A stretch of DNA of 64,000 nt, taken from positions 8,363,001 through 8,427,000 of the forward strand of contig NC_017249.1 in the NCBI RefSeq assembly GCF_000284375.1, given 5' to 3'. The notes beneath the pieces are model-generated. The model did no database searches. It was not told where the DNA came from and saw nothing but the letters and a program-made list of their open reading frames with translations. Position 1 is the stretch's first letter; every line of letters starts with the position of its first letter. A program made the translations under genes and the position numbers. The stretch is from Bradyrhizobium japonicum USDA 6. GTDB lineage: Bacteria > Pseudomonadota > Alphaproteobacteria > Rhizobiales > Xanthobacteraceae. This document shows, one piece after another, positions 50,803-59,179 of the stretch.

Positions 50803-52665
50803 TCACAGACTGAGGCCGCGTTTGTTGAGCACCGTGTCCCTCAGAGCACCCTTGATCTCGCGAGCGATGTCCTTGCTGACCTGGGGTCCGAACTCCCGCT
50901 CGGCATCCGCAACGACATCGGCCTCAGCGCCGATCAGTCCCGCTTCAACGAGCTTTTGCTTCAGTCGGCCCGGGAACTCCTCCTCCAAGGCATCGGCGAG
51001 CTTTTCCTCCATCGTGGCATGGTGTTCCGGTTCAATGCGGAGCACCACATCGTCCCAAGGTTTCCAGTCCGTCGCCAAATAGTCGGCGAACCCCGTCGCC
51101 TCCTTGCTCCGCACAGACGTCTCAGCCCTGTCAATGTCTTCCTCGGTGAGGTGAGAGTCGTAGAAGTAGTTCATGTCCGGGGCGATGTGCTGCAGCCCCA
51201 GCCGCTCGCGCAGCGTGGCCTGATAGGCAAGGTAGACCTCGATTTCGTCGACGTTGTTGATGGTGCCGCCTGTGCGGAGCGATTGGACCTTCTCGCGCGC
51301 GATCCCCCCCAGTGCCTCCAAGCGGAACATGACACGGCCTAGATCAACGAGGGCCGCTACCCCCTCGTTATTGTCATAGAGCCCGTTCTCGACGTTGGCG
51401 ATCAGGCGCGCGGTTTGCATGCCGTTCCAGGTCAAAGTTCTGCGATCCGCGCAGCTCTCGTTGGCGTCAAGAGCAAGCTGGAAGTACTGCGCGCGCAATT
51501 GCGGGTTGGCCGCTGCCTGCCGCAGATCATTGGCCACCCCCTGCTGGAATCCTTCGTTCCCAGAGTTCACGGTATTCCGCAGCCCGTTGAGGAAGTCTGC
51601 GTATTGCTGGGCACCGGGTTCTTCTGCAAAGCTCTGCCACTTGGCCACCACCTCGGGATCGCCCTCCTTCGGATCCCCGTTGAGCCAGTCCGCTACTGCC
51701 TCGGGAAGAGACTCCGCAGCTACTGTCTCGAGAGGAAACGGCGCAACGGCGGCGTCCTCCCACTGATCTTCGTGCGTCTCAGACAAATCAAAGACGACCC
51801 TCGGGCCGGCATACCCATCGGTACTTTGGATTGTGTCCAGGTTCATCAGCATCTCCTGGGGCAGCGGATTGCCAGACACAACCACCTCCGCAGCAGCCCC
51901 CAACTGCGTTAGCAAGCCCGTGGGTAGGCTGGTTAGCTGGTTATCGTTAAGGTAAAGTCTTCCGAGACTGGTCGGGAGAGTCTCGGGCAGGCTCGTCAAT
52001 TGGTTTACACCAACGTCAAGGCTTCCGAGACTGGCCGGGAGAGTCTCGGGCAGGCTCGTCAATTGGTTTACACTAACGTCAAGGCTTTCGAGCCTGGCCG
52101 GGAGGGCCTCGGGCAGGCTCGTCAATTGGTTGTTGCCGACGTTGAGGCCCTCGAGCGCGGCCGGGAGGGTCTCAGGCAGGCTGGTGAGCCGATTGCTCCA
52201 CACGTCCAGCAAGGCGAGCCCGGCCGGAAGCGCGGGCAAGCTGACCAACTGATTCCCATTAACATTGAGCGAATTGAGCGCGTCAGGGAGAGTCTCGGGC
52301 AGACTGGTCAGCCGGTTGAAGGACGCGTCGAGCGAGTGGAGCCCGGCTGGAAGTGGAGGCAGGCTGGTGAGGCGCAGCATTGCAAGATTCAGCTCGCCCT
52401 GATTCCAAGCATTCACTCGCCTTACAGCCTCTTGTCGATCCTCGAGCGGGTTCTGCCCCTCTTCGGCAGCCCACTCCTCCAGCATCTGGTCGTGCCCCCC
52501 CTCCGCAGGAGCAGAATCCCCGAGATTTGCCGGATCGTCAGCGGCGAGCACCGCGTGGGTCAAGACTCCAACCCACTGCGCCTCCTCACCTTCCCGGTCC
52601 TCGCGGCCGGAAGATTCGGTGCTGCCATTACCGCGCTGAGCCTGCCCTGCATCAAAGGGATCCAT
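50803..52665 (-). CDS. nopM: Type III effector NopM, LRR-type E3 ubiquitin ligase
   Basis: 620 residues. A hydrophilic Ser/Gly/Glu-rich N-terminus (secretion signal) is followed by about eight leucine-rich repeats of 20-21 residues (for example LTSLPETLPASLGSLDVGVN, about 95-275) and a C-terminal NEL ubiquitin-ligase domain. The catalytic Cys405 sits in ESCADRRTLTWNGM, the CxD motif of the IpaH/SspH/NopM family. These ligases are secreted through the type III system and ubiquitinate plant targets. The start at 52665 (MDPFDAGQAQRG) follows AGGAGCAGGAA. A tts box lies upstream, so expression should require TtsI and flavonoids. The frame is intact throughout. Confidence 0.94.
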   Translation of the reverse strand: MDPFDAGQAQRGNGSTESSGREDREGEEAQWVGVLTHAVLAADDPANLGDSAPAEGGHDQMLEEWAAEEGQNPLEDRQEAVRRVNAWNQGELNLAMLRLTSLPPLPAGLHSLDASFNRLTSLPETLPDALNSLNVNGNQLVSLPALPAGLALLDVWSNRLTSLPETLPAALEGLNVGNNQLTSLPEALPARLESLDVSVNQLTSLPETLPASLGSLDVGVNQLTSLPETLPTSLGRLYLNDNQLTSLPTGLLTQLGAAAEVVVSGNPLPQEMLMNLDTIQSTDGYAGPRVVFDLSETHEDQWEDAAVAPFPLETVAAESLPEAVADWLNGDPKEGDPEVVAKWQSFAEEPGAQQYADFLNGLRNTVNSGNEGFQQGVANDLRQAAANPQLRAQYFQLALDANESCADRRTLTWNGMQTARLIANVENGLYDNNEGVAALVDLGRVMFRLEALGGIAREKVQSLRTGGTINNVDEIEVYLAYQATLRERLGLQHIAPDMNYFYDSHLTEEDIDRAETSVRSKEATGFADYLATDWKPWDDVVLRIEPEHHATMEEKLADALEEEFPGRLKQKLVEAGLIGAEADVVADAEREFGPQVSKDIAREIKGALRDTVLNKRGLSL

Positions 52666-52733
52666 TTCCTGCTCCTTGTCGGACTGAGCAAATTATGCGA
52701 CCTCTCGGCCCACATCGAACGTTGCAGCCTCTA

Positions 52734-52763
52734 AGACATTTAGCTTACGTCGAGCTGACGAGC
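52734..52763 (-). promoter_or_regulatory. tts box of nopM
   Basis: The reverse strand reads GTCAGCTCGACGTAAGCT then AAATGTCTTA. Compared with the recalled consensus GTCAGCTTNTCGAAAGCT it keeps 14 of 17 defined bases plus the distal C-N-TA. It ends about 70 bp before the start codon. Confidence 0.75.
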
Positions 52764-52858
52764 GTTGAACCATGTTGAGGAAGCGATCTGCGCAATTTGT
52801 GAAGGAGTTCGGCTTCGATTCGGTGCAGCCTTTCGGCTTGAGCCAGATGAGGTCAGAG

Positions 52859-53679
52859 GGTACCGTCAAGTTAACGAATTGGAGCGGCGGAGGGGGTAGA
52901 CGAGCGGCATGCGGACTGCCAAGGACCCTCTTTATCGCCGCCATCGCTTCCCACCGGAAGTGATCAGCTATGCCGTTTGGTTGTATTTCCGGTTTCCCTT
53001 AAGCTTGCGCATGGTCGAGGAAATGCTGGCGGCGCGTGGCATTGGCGTGACCTATGAAACCGTGCGCCAGTGGGGACGGAAATTCGGCAAGCCGTTCTCC
53101 GATCGGATCCGCCAGCGCGCTCCCGCCCGCGGTGACAAATGGCATCTGGACGAGGTCGTTATCTCGATCGCGGGCGAACAACATTGGCTCTGGCGCGCTG
53201 TCGACCAGAATGGTTTCGTTCTCGACGTCTTGATCCAGCGTCGAAGAGACGCGCGCTGCGCAGCGGCTCATGAAGAAGCTCTTGAAATCCGCCGGCACGC
53301 CGCCGCGCGTTATGATCACGGATAAGCTGCGTTCGTACGGCGCTGCGAGGGCGAAGATGGGCTTACACGTCGAACATCGCCAGCAAAAAGCTCTCAACAA
53401 TCGGGCCGAGAATTCTCATCAGCCGACGCGGCGACGCGAGCGGATCATGACGCGCTTCAAATCGTCCCGTCAGGCTCAACGGTTTCTGTCCGTTCACGAT
53501 CAGGTCGCGAACCTTTTCCACATCCCCTATCCCGGAGCCGCCACCGCCGACTTCCGTCGTGCTTCGCGCGAGCGAGCTTTGCGACTTGGCGCGAGATCTC
53601 CATGACAAGCGCTATCGCCGACTCTCGACCTCTGAGAATCGCCTCCTTCGGCTCGGCGGTCGATTAAGTTGACGATGCC
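52859..53679 (+). mobile_element. IS6-family element, copy B
   Basis: Ends GGTACCGTCAAGTTAACGAAT and, reversed, GGCATCGTCAACTTAATCGACC. The right end cuts the HlyD remnant. The left end lies about 100 bp upstream of the nopM tts box. Confidence 0.85.
52909..53664 (+). pseudogene. IS6-family transposase, copy B, frameshifted
   Basis: Reads as copy C up to VLDVLIQRR, then a small insertion near 53240 (GAAGAGACGCG versus GACGCG) shifts the frame, and a further one-base loss near 53576 affects the 3' part. The C-terminal half (MKKLLKSAGTPPRVMITDKL) is open in the other frame. Confidence 0.8.
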
Positions 53680-54455
53680 CTGCGTCGAGCCGGCGGCGGG
53701 CGCCGATCTCGGTCTGCTGGGCGATTGCCTGCTCACGCGTCAGGCGGGCCATCTCGACCGTCGAGACGCTGCCCGATTTGATCAGGGACGAGGCCCGCTC
53801 CACAGCGGCCGCCGCCTCTTCCCGTCGCGCGGCCGCGGCCTCGATCGCCGACTGGATTTCGGCGATGCGCGCCTCGAGCTGAAGGATGCGGCCATCGCGG
53901 AACTGGCCCGCCTGGCGGGCGAGGCCCTGTTGCGCGGTCTCGGCGGCTGCCAGCTTAGCGGCAAGGCTCGGGCGCTCGTTCTCCTGCCGCGACATCTGCC
54001 GCCGAAGATCGTCGAGCCGCACGCGATCGCCACGCGCGTTGACGACATGAAGGATCGCGTCGCCCTCATGGACCACGCTGAGTTGCGTCGAGTCTTGCGG
54101 CGGCTTCGCGCTCACGGGTGCCGTCGATCGGCGAGCGCAACGTCGCGATCCTGGCATTGACCACGGCCTCGACGCTCGAGGTCTGCAGCACGGCCTTCAG
54201 CGGCAACCATCCGAAGACGGCCACGATCGCAAGACCAATGCCGACCTTGAGCAGGCGGCGAACCCACCGGCCCGAGCCTGCAGGTGCTTCGGGATGGGGA
54301 GCACTATCGCTGACGGGCTCGCTCACCGGCTCGTCGTGCGCCGGCTGCAACCGATCCTGCAAATCGCGCTGCAATCCGCATGCGCCCGCGTCCTTATCCT
54401 TGGTGACGGAAACTTTGTCTTCAGGAGAGGGCTTCTGCTGCTGTGCCTGATTCAT
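53680..54455 (-). pseudogene. HlyD-family membrane fusion protein, decayed copy 2
   Basis: Starts with a normal ATG at 54455 (MNQAQQQKPSPEDKVSVTKD), a cytoplasmic tail, one membrane helix (VGIGLAIVAVFGWLPLKAVL) and the first lipoyl half. An extra G near 54116 shifts the frame, which resumes as AKPPQDSTQLSVVHEGDAIL and the coiled coil LAAKLAAAETAQQGLARQ. IS6 copy B removes everything after residue about 230. It is a paralogue of the copy at 17181-17919. The partner ABC exporter is not in the window. Confidence 0.78.
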
Positions 54456-54634
54456 TGACCGGCCCCTGAATTGTCAGTGCGGGCGGGGTTCAGAAACCGT
54501 AATCCTGAACGGCCAATGTGCTTTTGGGGTGCCCCTTCGACATGGGAGCACCGTCCCACCGAACGGGGCCGTTATACGCTGGCCCATTGATGGCCACTGA
54601 TACTATCTCGCTTGGATTTCTGAGGCCCAACCCT

Positions 54635-55042
54635 ATGGTTCTGTACAATTGCGTCGTGCTCGCGATCGTGCGCTTCATCTGCATCGAGCAGCCGCGGCGC
54701 CGCAAGGCCGAGCGTTTCGAACGCGACGAGCCGATCCTAGTTCACGAAGGCGCCGAGCCGCGGCTGGTGCGGATGGCCGACATCTCGATTTCGGGCGCGC
54801 GCTTCATCGATCCCGCCCCGCCGCCAATCGGCGCCTCGATCAAGTGCAATGTCTATGGCCAGAACGTGAGCGCGACCGTTGTCCGCCGCACTCGCGACGG
54901 CTTCGGCGTCCGTTTCGAGGACGCGGTTGCGACGCGGATCAATGTCGTCCGCGCATTCTATGCCGGCGAATATGTCCGCGCCTTCCGCAGCGTGCGCGCG
55001 GCGCCGGTCGGCAAGGCGTTGCTGATGCGGCTGTTCGGCTAG
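54635..55042 (+). CDS. PilZ-domain protein, probably a 5'-truncated fragment
   Basis: 135 residues from ATG 54635 (MVLYNCVVLAIVRFICIEQP). A PilZ c-di-GMP-binding domain follows, with RRRKAERFERDEP and ADISISGARF carrying the RxxxR and D/NxSxxG elements. The short hydrophobic lead-in resembles the last transmembrane segment of a membrane glycosyltransferase (BcsA-like), so this may be only the tail of such an enzyme. No convincing ribosome binding site is present. Confidence 0.55.
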   Translation: MVLYNCVVLAIVRFICIEQPRRRKAERFERDEPILVHEGAEPRLVRMADISISGARFIDPAPPPIGASIKCNVYGQNVSATVVRRTRDGFGVRFEDAVATRINVVRAFYAGEYVRAFRSVRAAPVGKALLMRLFG

Positions 55043-55214
55043 AGCGGTATGAATGAGGTGGGCCTGGAGCAGTCCCATCCGTCGTCATTCGCAATTGCGC
55101 AGCTTAGTGCCGGTCGTGCTGACAGTACTCGCCTTGCTCGTGTGACCGCCCGAAACCACGGTGGGCGCGATGACGGTCCAAGAGTTGGTGACCATACTGC
55201 AAGCGCTTCCCGAC

Positions 55215-55325
55215 CAAAACGCCCCTTCGAAAGCACCTTCGCTACCGTGCGCCACCGCACCATCCGATCCAAGGGTTGCCTGTCGAACATGACTGCGCTT
55301 GCGATGGTCTTCAAACTGATCGATT
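55215..55325 (+). pseudogene. IS256-family transposase fragment
   Basis: PFESTFATVRHRTIRSKGCLSNMTALAMVFKLI is the conserved C-terminal core of IS256 transposases (compare ESVFATVRHRTVRTKGSLSS in the copy at 13765). Nothing else of that copy remains on this strand. Confidence 0.75.
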
Positions 55326-55533
55326 ATTCCCGCTGAAAGCCGCCGCTGCTCCCTAGCTCCCCGACGAACCGTCGATGCTTCTCCAACCATTCAGGTGAAC
55401 GAGCTGCGATAGCTTGAACGCACACTTGAACGCATTCATCACAAATAGCAGCTGCTCCGTCAGGAGCGGTGACGATCGCAAGAACATGCTGCGCCTCCAT
55501 TCCACAGAAAGAACAGATTACGTCCGAGGTCAT
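55324..55533 (-). CDS. Stand-alone ClpX-type C4 zinc-finger protein
   Basis: 69 residues: ICSFCGMEAQHVLAIVTAPD then AAICDECVQVCVQAI. The four cysteines (CxxC...CxxC) match the N-terminal zinc finger of ClpX, which recognises substrates and adaptors, but there is no AAA+ domain. ATG 55533 follows GAATGAGAAG. Small zf-ClpX proteins occur singly in rhizobial islands. Whether they modulate ClpXP is unknown. The gene is intact amid debris. Confidence 0.75.
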   Translation of the reverse strand: MTSDVICSFCGMEAQHVLAIVTAPDGAAAICDECVQVCVQAIAARSPEWLEKHRRFVGELGSSGGFQRE

Positions 55534-55626
55534 AGTCGCTTCTCATTCCTGTGATGGGGACACTGAATAGTACTACCTGCAGGACCGAGTCGCGAGCTAT
55601 CGCCGAATTTTGGTGACCGCCGGGGC

Positions 55627-55690
55627 CGGTCAGGCGGCGGCGGTTGTGGGCTGACGGTCGGTCGGCTTGGCGATGACCTCGATCCCGTCT
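55627..55690 (-). pseudogene. IS256-family transposase C-terminal tail
   Basis: The reverse strand reads IQDGIEVIAKPTDRQPTTAAA and a stop, resembling the IS256 tail ENGIEVIQVPENHAA at 13765. Confidence 0.5.
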
Positions 55691-55702
55691 TGAATGTCAT
55701 GA

Positions 55703-55733
55703 GGGAGTCTCAATATAGACTATATCTACTCCC
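55703..55733. repeat. Compound palindrome
   Basis: GGGAGT-CTCA-ATATAG-A-CTATAT-CT-ACTCCC: outer 6-bp and inner 6-bp arms are both perfect. It could be an operator or hairpin left from a lost gene. No adjacent gene uses it clearly. Confidence 0.5.
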
Positions 55734-56089
55734 GATCTGTCAAGACACTCCGCCTTACACACGGCTTCTCTTGCTCAACCTTGAACCGGAAAATACTTCC
55801 GGCTAAACCCCGTTCGATGACATCTAATCGTGTAGGCACAGATCTCACTCCGTTGAGAGCGACAGTATATCCCTGTTCCTGTAACAGTACGGCCGACCAT
55901 TTTTGGTAGGTCCATCGGGCGCGTTTGCGTCATCACCGGGGTTATTGAGCGTCAGACCGACTTTCTAAAAACAGAATTGTCAATCCTTTCCGGCGTGCAA
56001 CACCAAGAACTGGTTATGGCCATCGAGACGGCGCCAGCTTTTCTGCGCGCCCTTGGCTGAGACTTTCTTGTTCGAAGCCGCTCTCCGTT
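55734..56089. other. Intergenic debris, no recognised gene
   Basis: About 350 bp with lower GC than the flanks and no supportable coding sequence. Confidence 0.4.
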
Positions 56090-56097
56090 TCAGTCAG

Positions 56098-56152
56098 CTT
56101 CCGGAGCGTGAAAAGCGGGCCCGGATAGTTCTGTTGGCAGCGGATGGGGAGG
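56098..56152 (+). pseudogene. Short IS630-like fragment
   Basis: LPEREKRARIVLLAADGEG resembles the helix-turn-helix part RDLKRARIVLLAADGRS of the IS630 transposase at 7204. Only about 18 codons are present, joined to the NRPS fragment. Confidence 0.45.
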
Positions 56153-56596
56153 GTCGTCCTGCCCCGACAGACGCGACAGCACCGCCGCCCAGCCCGCCGG
56201 CACCGTCAGGAACAACGTCGTGCCATGCTGCCGGCTCAGCCGCTTCAAGTCCCGCGTCAGATCCGCATCGATGACAACAGGAACACTGGCCCCCGGCAAA
56301 CGACTGCTGGGCCGGCCGCGCACGGTCCGTCGGCAAGACAAGACGGGCCGTGCCTGACAGGGCGTTGCGCCAATACTTCGCCTGCTTCTGCAGCCGTTCC
56401 CCGACAGCCACTGCCGTTGCCAGGCGGCATAATCCGGATACTGGATCGCCAACGGCGGCAAAGGATCGTCCTGTCCAGCCTCGAACGCCCGGTAAAGCCG
56501 ACTGAGTTCATGCACCAGCACGCCCAATCGACCGCCGTCCGAGACGATGTGATGCTGGGTCAGCAGGAAGACGTGTTCCTCATCCGACATCCGCAC
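56150..56596 (-). pseudogene. NRPS condensation-domain fragment, frameshifted
   Basis: The reverse strand encodes the middle of a non-ribosomal peptide synthetase condensation domain. It has the active-site motif QHHIVSDGGRLGVLVHELSR (HHxxxDG type), then LPPLAIQYPDYAAWQRQWL. In another frame follow GERLQKQAKYWRNALSGTAR and LPTDRARPAQQSFAG, and in the first frame again VPVVIDADLTRDLKRLSRQH and LSRLSGQDD. At least two frameshifts and both ends are missing. A second condensation-like piece lies at 58258-58440 on the other strand. Confidence 0.75.
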
Positions 56597-56766
56597 TAGC
56601 CCGTCCTATTCGTGAGAGTGCGGCATTTGGGCCCGATTGATGCGGCCGCACATCTTGTCTGACGAGGCGCACAGGATTGCCTTCGGCTTTTCACCGCCTG
56701 ACGACCCGTACTTTGCAACGCGCTTGAGGGATAGGTTGGGCGAACGGGGGGCGGACGCCCCGCCGG

Positions 56767-57265
56767 TCAAGGACTGAGCGGCAGCAGCGCGCCGGGCAAG
56801 CCGCGGATCAGGTCGGCTTCGGGACATGCCGCGGCGAACGCAAGGCGAATGCGGTTCGTGGTCTCGACCACACGGGCAGCGAGTTTCAAGAGACGAAGAC
56901 GCAGCGTCGCGAACTCGGCAGCGGCCAATTCCCGGGCTTTGGGAATGGCGTCGCGCACGGTCAGCATCAGCCAATAAGCGGCCGTATGGAGCACGAGACG
57001 GACCTGGTTGGCGAGCGCCGAACGGCAGCTGGTGCGGTCGGAGGCGAGCTGTGTCTTATGCAGCTTGATCAGATTCTCGGCTTGGCCGCGCGCGCAATAC
57101 AGGCTGTCGTAGATCCACTCGGCCGAGCCGACATCGAGGCTGGTGACGACGAAACGGATGTCGAGGCCGAGCATCGTCGCCTCAATACGGGCGACGGTGC
57201 GGCGTTCGCGATCCCAGGACTTTGCCTTATGGCGGGTCTCGGTATAGCCACGCAGAACCGGCAGG
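56767..57265 (-). pseudogene. IS1380-family transposase, C-terminal part
   Basis: DIRFVVTSLDVGSAEWIYDS, YCARGQAENLIKLHKTQLAS, DRTSCRSALANQVRLVLHTA and TTNRIRLAFAAACPEADLIR are the conserved C-terminal half of IS1380 transposases. The N-terminal half is lost at the IS6 copy C boundary and does not appear on its other side, so a deletion or rearrangement accompanied the insertion. Confidence 0.8.
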
Positions 57266-58083
57266 GGTACCGTCAAGTTAACGAATTGGAGCGGCGGAGG
57301 GGGTAGACGAGCGGCATGCGGACTGCCAAGGACCCTCTTTATCGCCGCCATCGCTTCCCACCGGAAGTGATCAGCTATGCCGTTTGGTTGTATTTCCGGT
57401 TTCCCTTAAGCTTGCGCATGGTCGAGGAAATGCTGGCGGCGCGTGGCATTGGCGTGACCTATGAAACCGTGCGCCAGTGGGGACGGAAATTCGGCAAGCC
57501 GTTCTCCGATCGGATCCGCCAGCGCGCTCCCGCCCGCGGTGACAAATGGCATCTGGACGAGGTCGTTATCTCGATCGCGGGCGAACAACATTGGCTCTGG
57601 CGCGCTGTCGACCAGAATGGTTTCGTTCTCGACGTCTTGATCCAGCGTCGGACGCGCGCTGCGCAGCGGCTCATGAAGAAGCTCTTGAAATCCGCCGGCA
57701 CGCCGCCGCGCGTTATGATCACGGATAAGCTGCGTTCGTACGGCGCTGCGAGGGCGAAGATGGGCTTACACGTCGAACATCGCCAGCACAAAGCTCTCAA
57801 CAATCGGGCCGAGAATTCTCATCAGCCGACGCGGCGACGCGAGCGGATCATGACGCGCTTCAAATCGTCCCGTCAGGCTCAACGGTTTCTGTCCGTTCAC
57901 GATCAGGTCGCGAACCTTTTCCACATCCCCTATCCCGGAGCCGCCACCGCCGACTTCCGTCGTGCTTCGCGCGAGCGAGCCTTTGCGACTTGGCGCGAGA
58001 TCTCCATGACAAGCGCTATCGCCGACTCTCGACCTCTGAGAATCGCCTCCTTCGGCTCGGCGGTCGATTAAGTTGACGATGCC
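57266..58083 (+). mobile_element. IS6-family element, copy C (intact)
   Basis: 818 bp from GGTACCGTCAAGTTAACGAAT to the reverse of GGCATCGTCAACTTAATCGACC. Left flank is IS1380. Right flank is the duplicated segment related to 32470-32655. Confidence 0.88.
57316..58071 (+). CDS. IS6-family transposase, copy C
   Basis: 251 residues and the only uninterrupted IS6 transposase in the window. A compact helix-turn-helix (SLRMVEEMLAARGIGVTYET) precedes the DDE domain ([56 protein letters not shown]). It could mobilise the defective copies in trans and promote cointegrates or deletions. Confidence 0.9.
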   Translation: MRTAKDPLYRRHRFPPEVISYAVWLYFRFPLSLRMVEEMLAARGIGVTYETVRQWGRKFGKPFSDRIRQRAPARGDKWHLDEVVISIAGEQHWLWRAVDQNGFVLDVLIQRRTRAAQRLMKKLLKSAGTPPRVMITDKLRSYGAARAKMGLHVEHRQHKALNNRAENSHQPTRRRERIMTRFKSSRQAQRFLSVHDQVANLFHIPYPGAATADFRRASRERAFATWREISMTSAIADSRPLRIASFGSAVD

Positions 58084-58257
58084 GTGCCAGGACACACCGT
58101 GATCAAACAGACGTCAAGCGCCAATTAAAGCGCCGCAGAGCTGCGCTTACGATCAGCGTCGAACCGATGAGTTTGAATCACCAATGTCATCTGGTGGCGC
58201 CTGCATCGGCGCGATCGATGACCCAGGCCACCATGTAGCCCTTGGCCTGCTCAGCCT
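58084..58257. repeat. Diverged copy of 32470-32655
   Basis: Shares ACACCGTGATCAAACAGACG and GATGACCCAGGCCACCATGT with the first locus but has several indels. It includes a truncated version of the small gene at 32543-32764. Confidence 0.7.
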
Positions 58258-58440
58258 CCACGTGCATCGGCGATCTGTTCTTCTTGCCCGGCGGAATCCT
58301 GAATATCCGAGTGCTCGAGCATGGCCTTGCCCATGTCATGGATAGGCACGAAGGCCTCAGACTCCGCGTTGCCCGAACCGACGATGGTCTACGTCTGACA
58401 ATCGGACCTTCCGTGGCCGAACGCCTCGTGGAGGAGATCG
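58258..58440 (+). pseudogene. NRPS condensation-domain N-terminal fragment
   Basis: Reads LEHGLAHVMDRHEGLRLRVA then RTDDGLRLTIGPSVAERLVE. RHEGLR is the conserved early motif of condensation domains. Only about 60 residues remain. The upstream and downstream sequences are unrelated debris. Confidence 0.55.
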
Positions 58441-58446
58441 ATCTTG

Positions 58447-58550
58447 TCGGAATGACCGGCCTAGAATGCCGGCCTTACCGCAAGAACGACCAGGCGTTTG
58501 TCGAACAGAAGAACGGAGCCGTGGTCCGAGAGATGGTCGGTTACATTCAC
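58447..58550 (+). pseudogene. Integrase-core transposase fragment (middle part)
   Basis: TGLECRPYRKNDQAFVEQKNGAVVREMVGY is the catalytic Glu-containing region of the same transposase family as the fragment at 34156-34315, which carries the following segment. Confidence 0.6.
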
Positions 58551-58873
58551 GCGCGTATGGTAGTTTTCAATGCGCCGTTTTCTTACAACCTTACGACCTT
58601 AGATTTGAAGATCGCTCTCGCGAGTTTTGGTCTGCATCTCTTTGAGCCGTGTCAACTCCGTTTCGCAAGGCTGGGCTGTCTCGGTCAGCTCAGCGCTTCC
58701 ATGCTTGACAGCCCGTACGTCTTAAGGGCCCCTCCAGCTTTGCTCCGATAAAGCGACGCGAGCGCCAAAGCGGGACCCAATCGCCTCTTTCAATTGGCAT
58801 TGCCGGAATGCCGGCTATCCTGTAAACGGGCCGCGCACCGTTGCCGGCCGTCTTTGAGCGGTCGCCCGCAGCG

Positions 58874-58949
58874 GGGCCTGTAGCTCAATGGTTAGAGCCG
58901 GCCGCTCATAACGGTCTGGTTGCAGGTTCGAGTCCTGCCGGGCCCACCA
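58874..58949 (+). tRNA. tRNA with anticodon CAU, probably tRNA-Ile2
   Basis: 76 nt including encoded CCA. The acceptor stem GGGCCTG pairs with CGGGCCC (one G-T pair). The D-arm AGCTCAATGGTTAGAGC, anticodon loop CTCATAA and T-arm GGTTCGAGTCC are all present. The loop CUCAUAA and the lack of initiator features favour tRNA-Ile(CAU, lysidine-modified) over elongator tRNA-Met. It lies between the symbiosis-island debris and the Qat operon. Confidence 0.9.
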
Positions 58950-58984
58950 GTGAGTTCAAATTGTGGTGCTGTGAGGCCACTTTT

Positions 58985-59044
58985 AGAACGACTCGATTTG
59001 GGCCTTTAGAGCGACTCGATTTCGTTTTAAGAACGACTCGATTT
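58985..59044. repeat. Three direct repeats with 22-23 bp period next to the tRNA
   Basis: AGAACGACTCGATTT (58985-58999), AGAGCGACTCGATTT (59008-59022) and AGAACGACTCGATTT (59030-59044). A fourth, AGAGTGACTCGATTA, is at 59157-59171. The spacing and three-unit layout resemble IstA-binding repeats at IS21 termini (compare 17108-17180), so this may be the end of another, lost IS21-type element. A protein-binding array is the alternative. Confidence 0.7.
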
Positions 59045-59179
59045 CACATCCTTCTGACGGTGTTGACGAATTTGGCTCCGTTTTTCTCGCCGATCCTTGA
59101 GCGCAGAAAAACCGAGGGGGGTCCTTCCGCGCCCGTGTCGGTCCGCGGACTACGGAAGAGTGACTCGATTAGCGGCGAC

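Noticed and set aside
59157..59171. Fourth repeat unit as the opposite IS21 end
   Set aside because: It has the same orientation as the first three, whereas the opposite terminus should be inverted.
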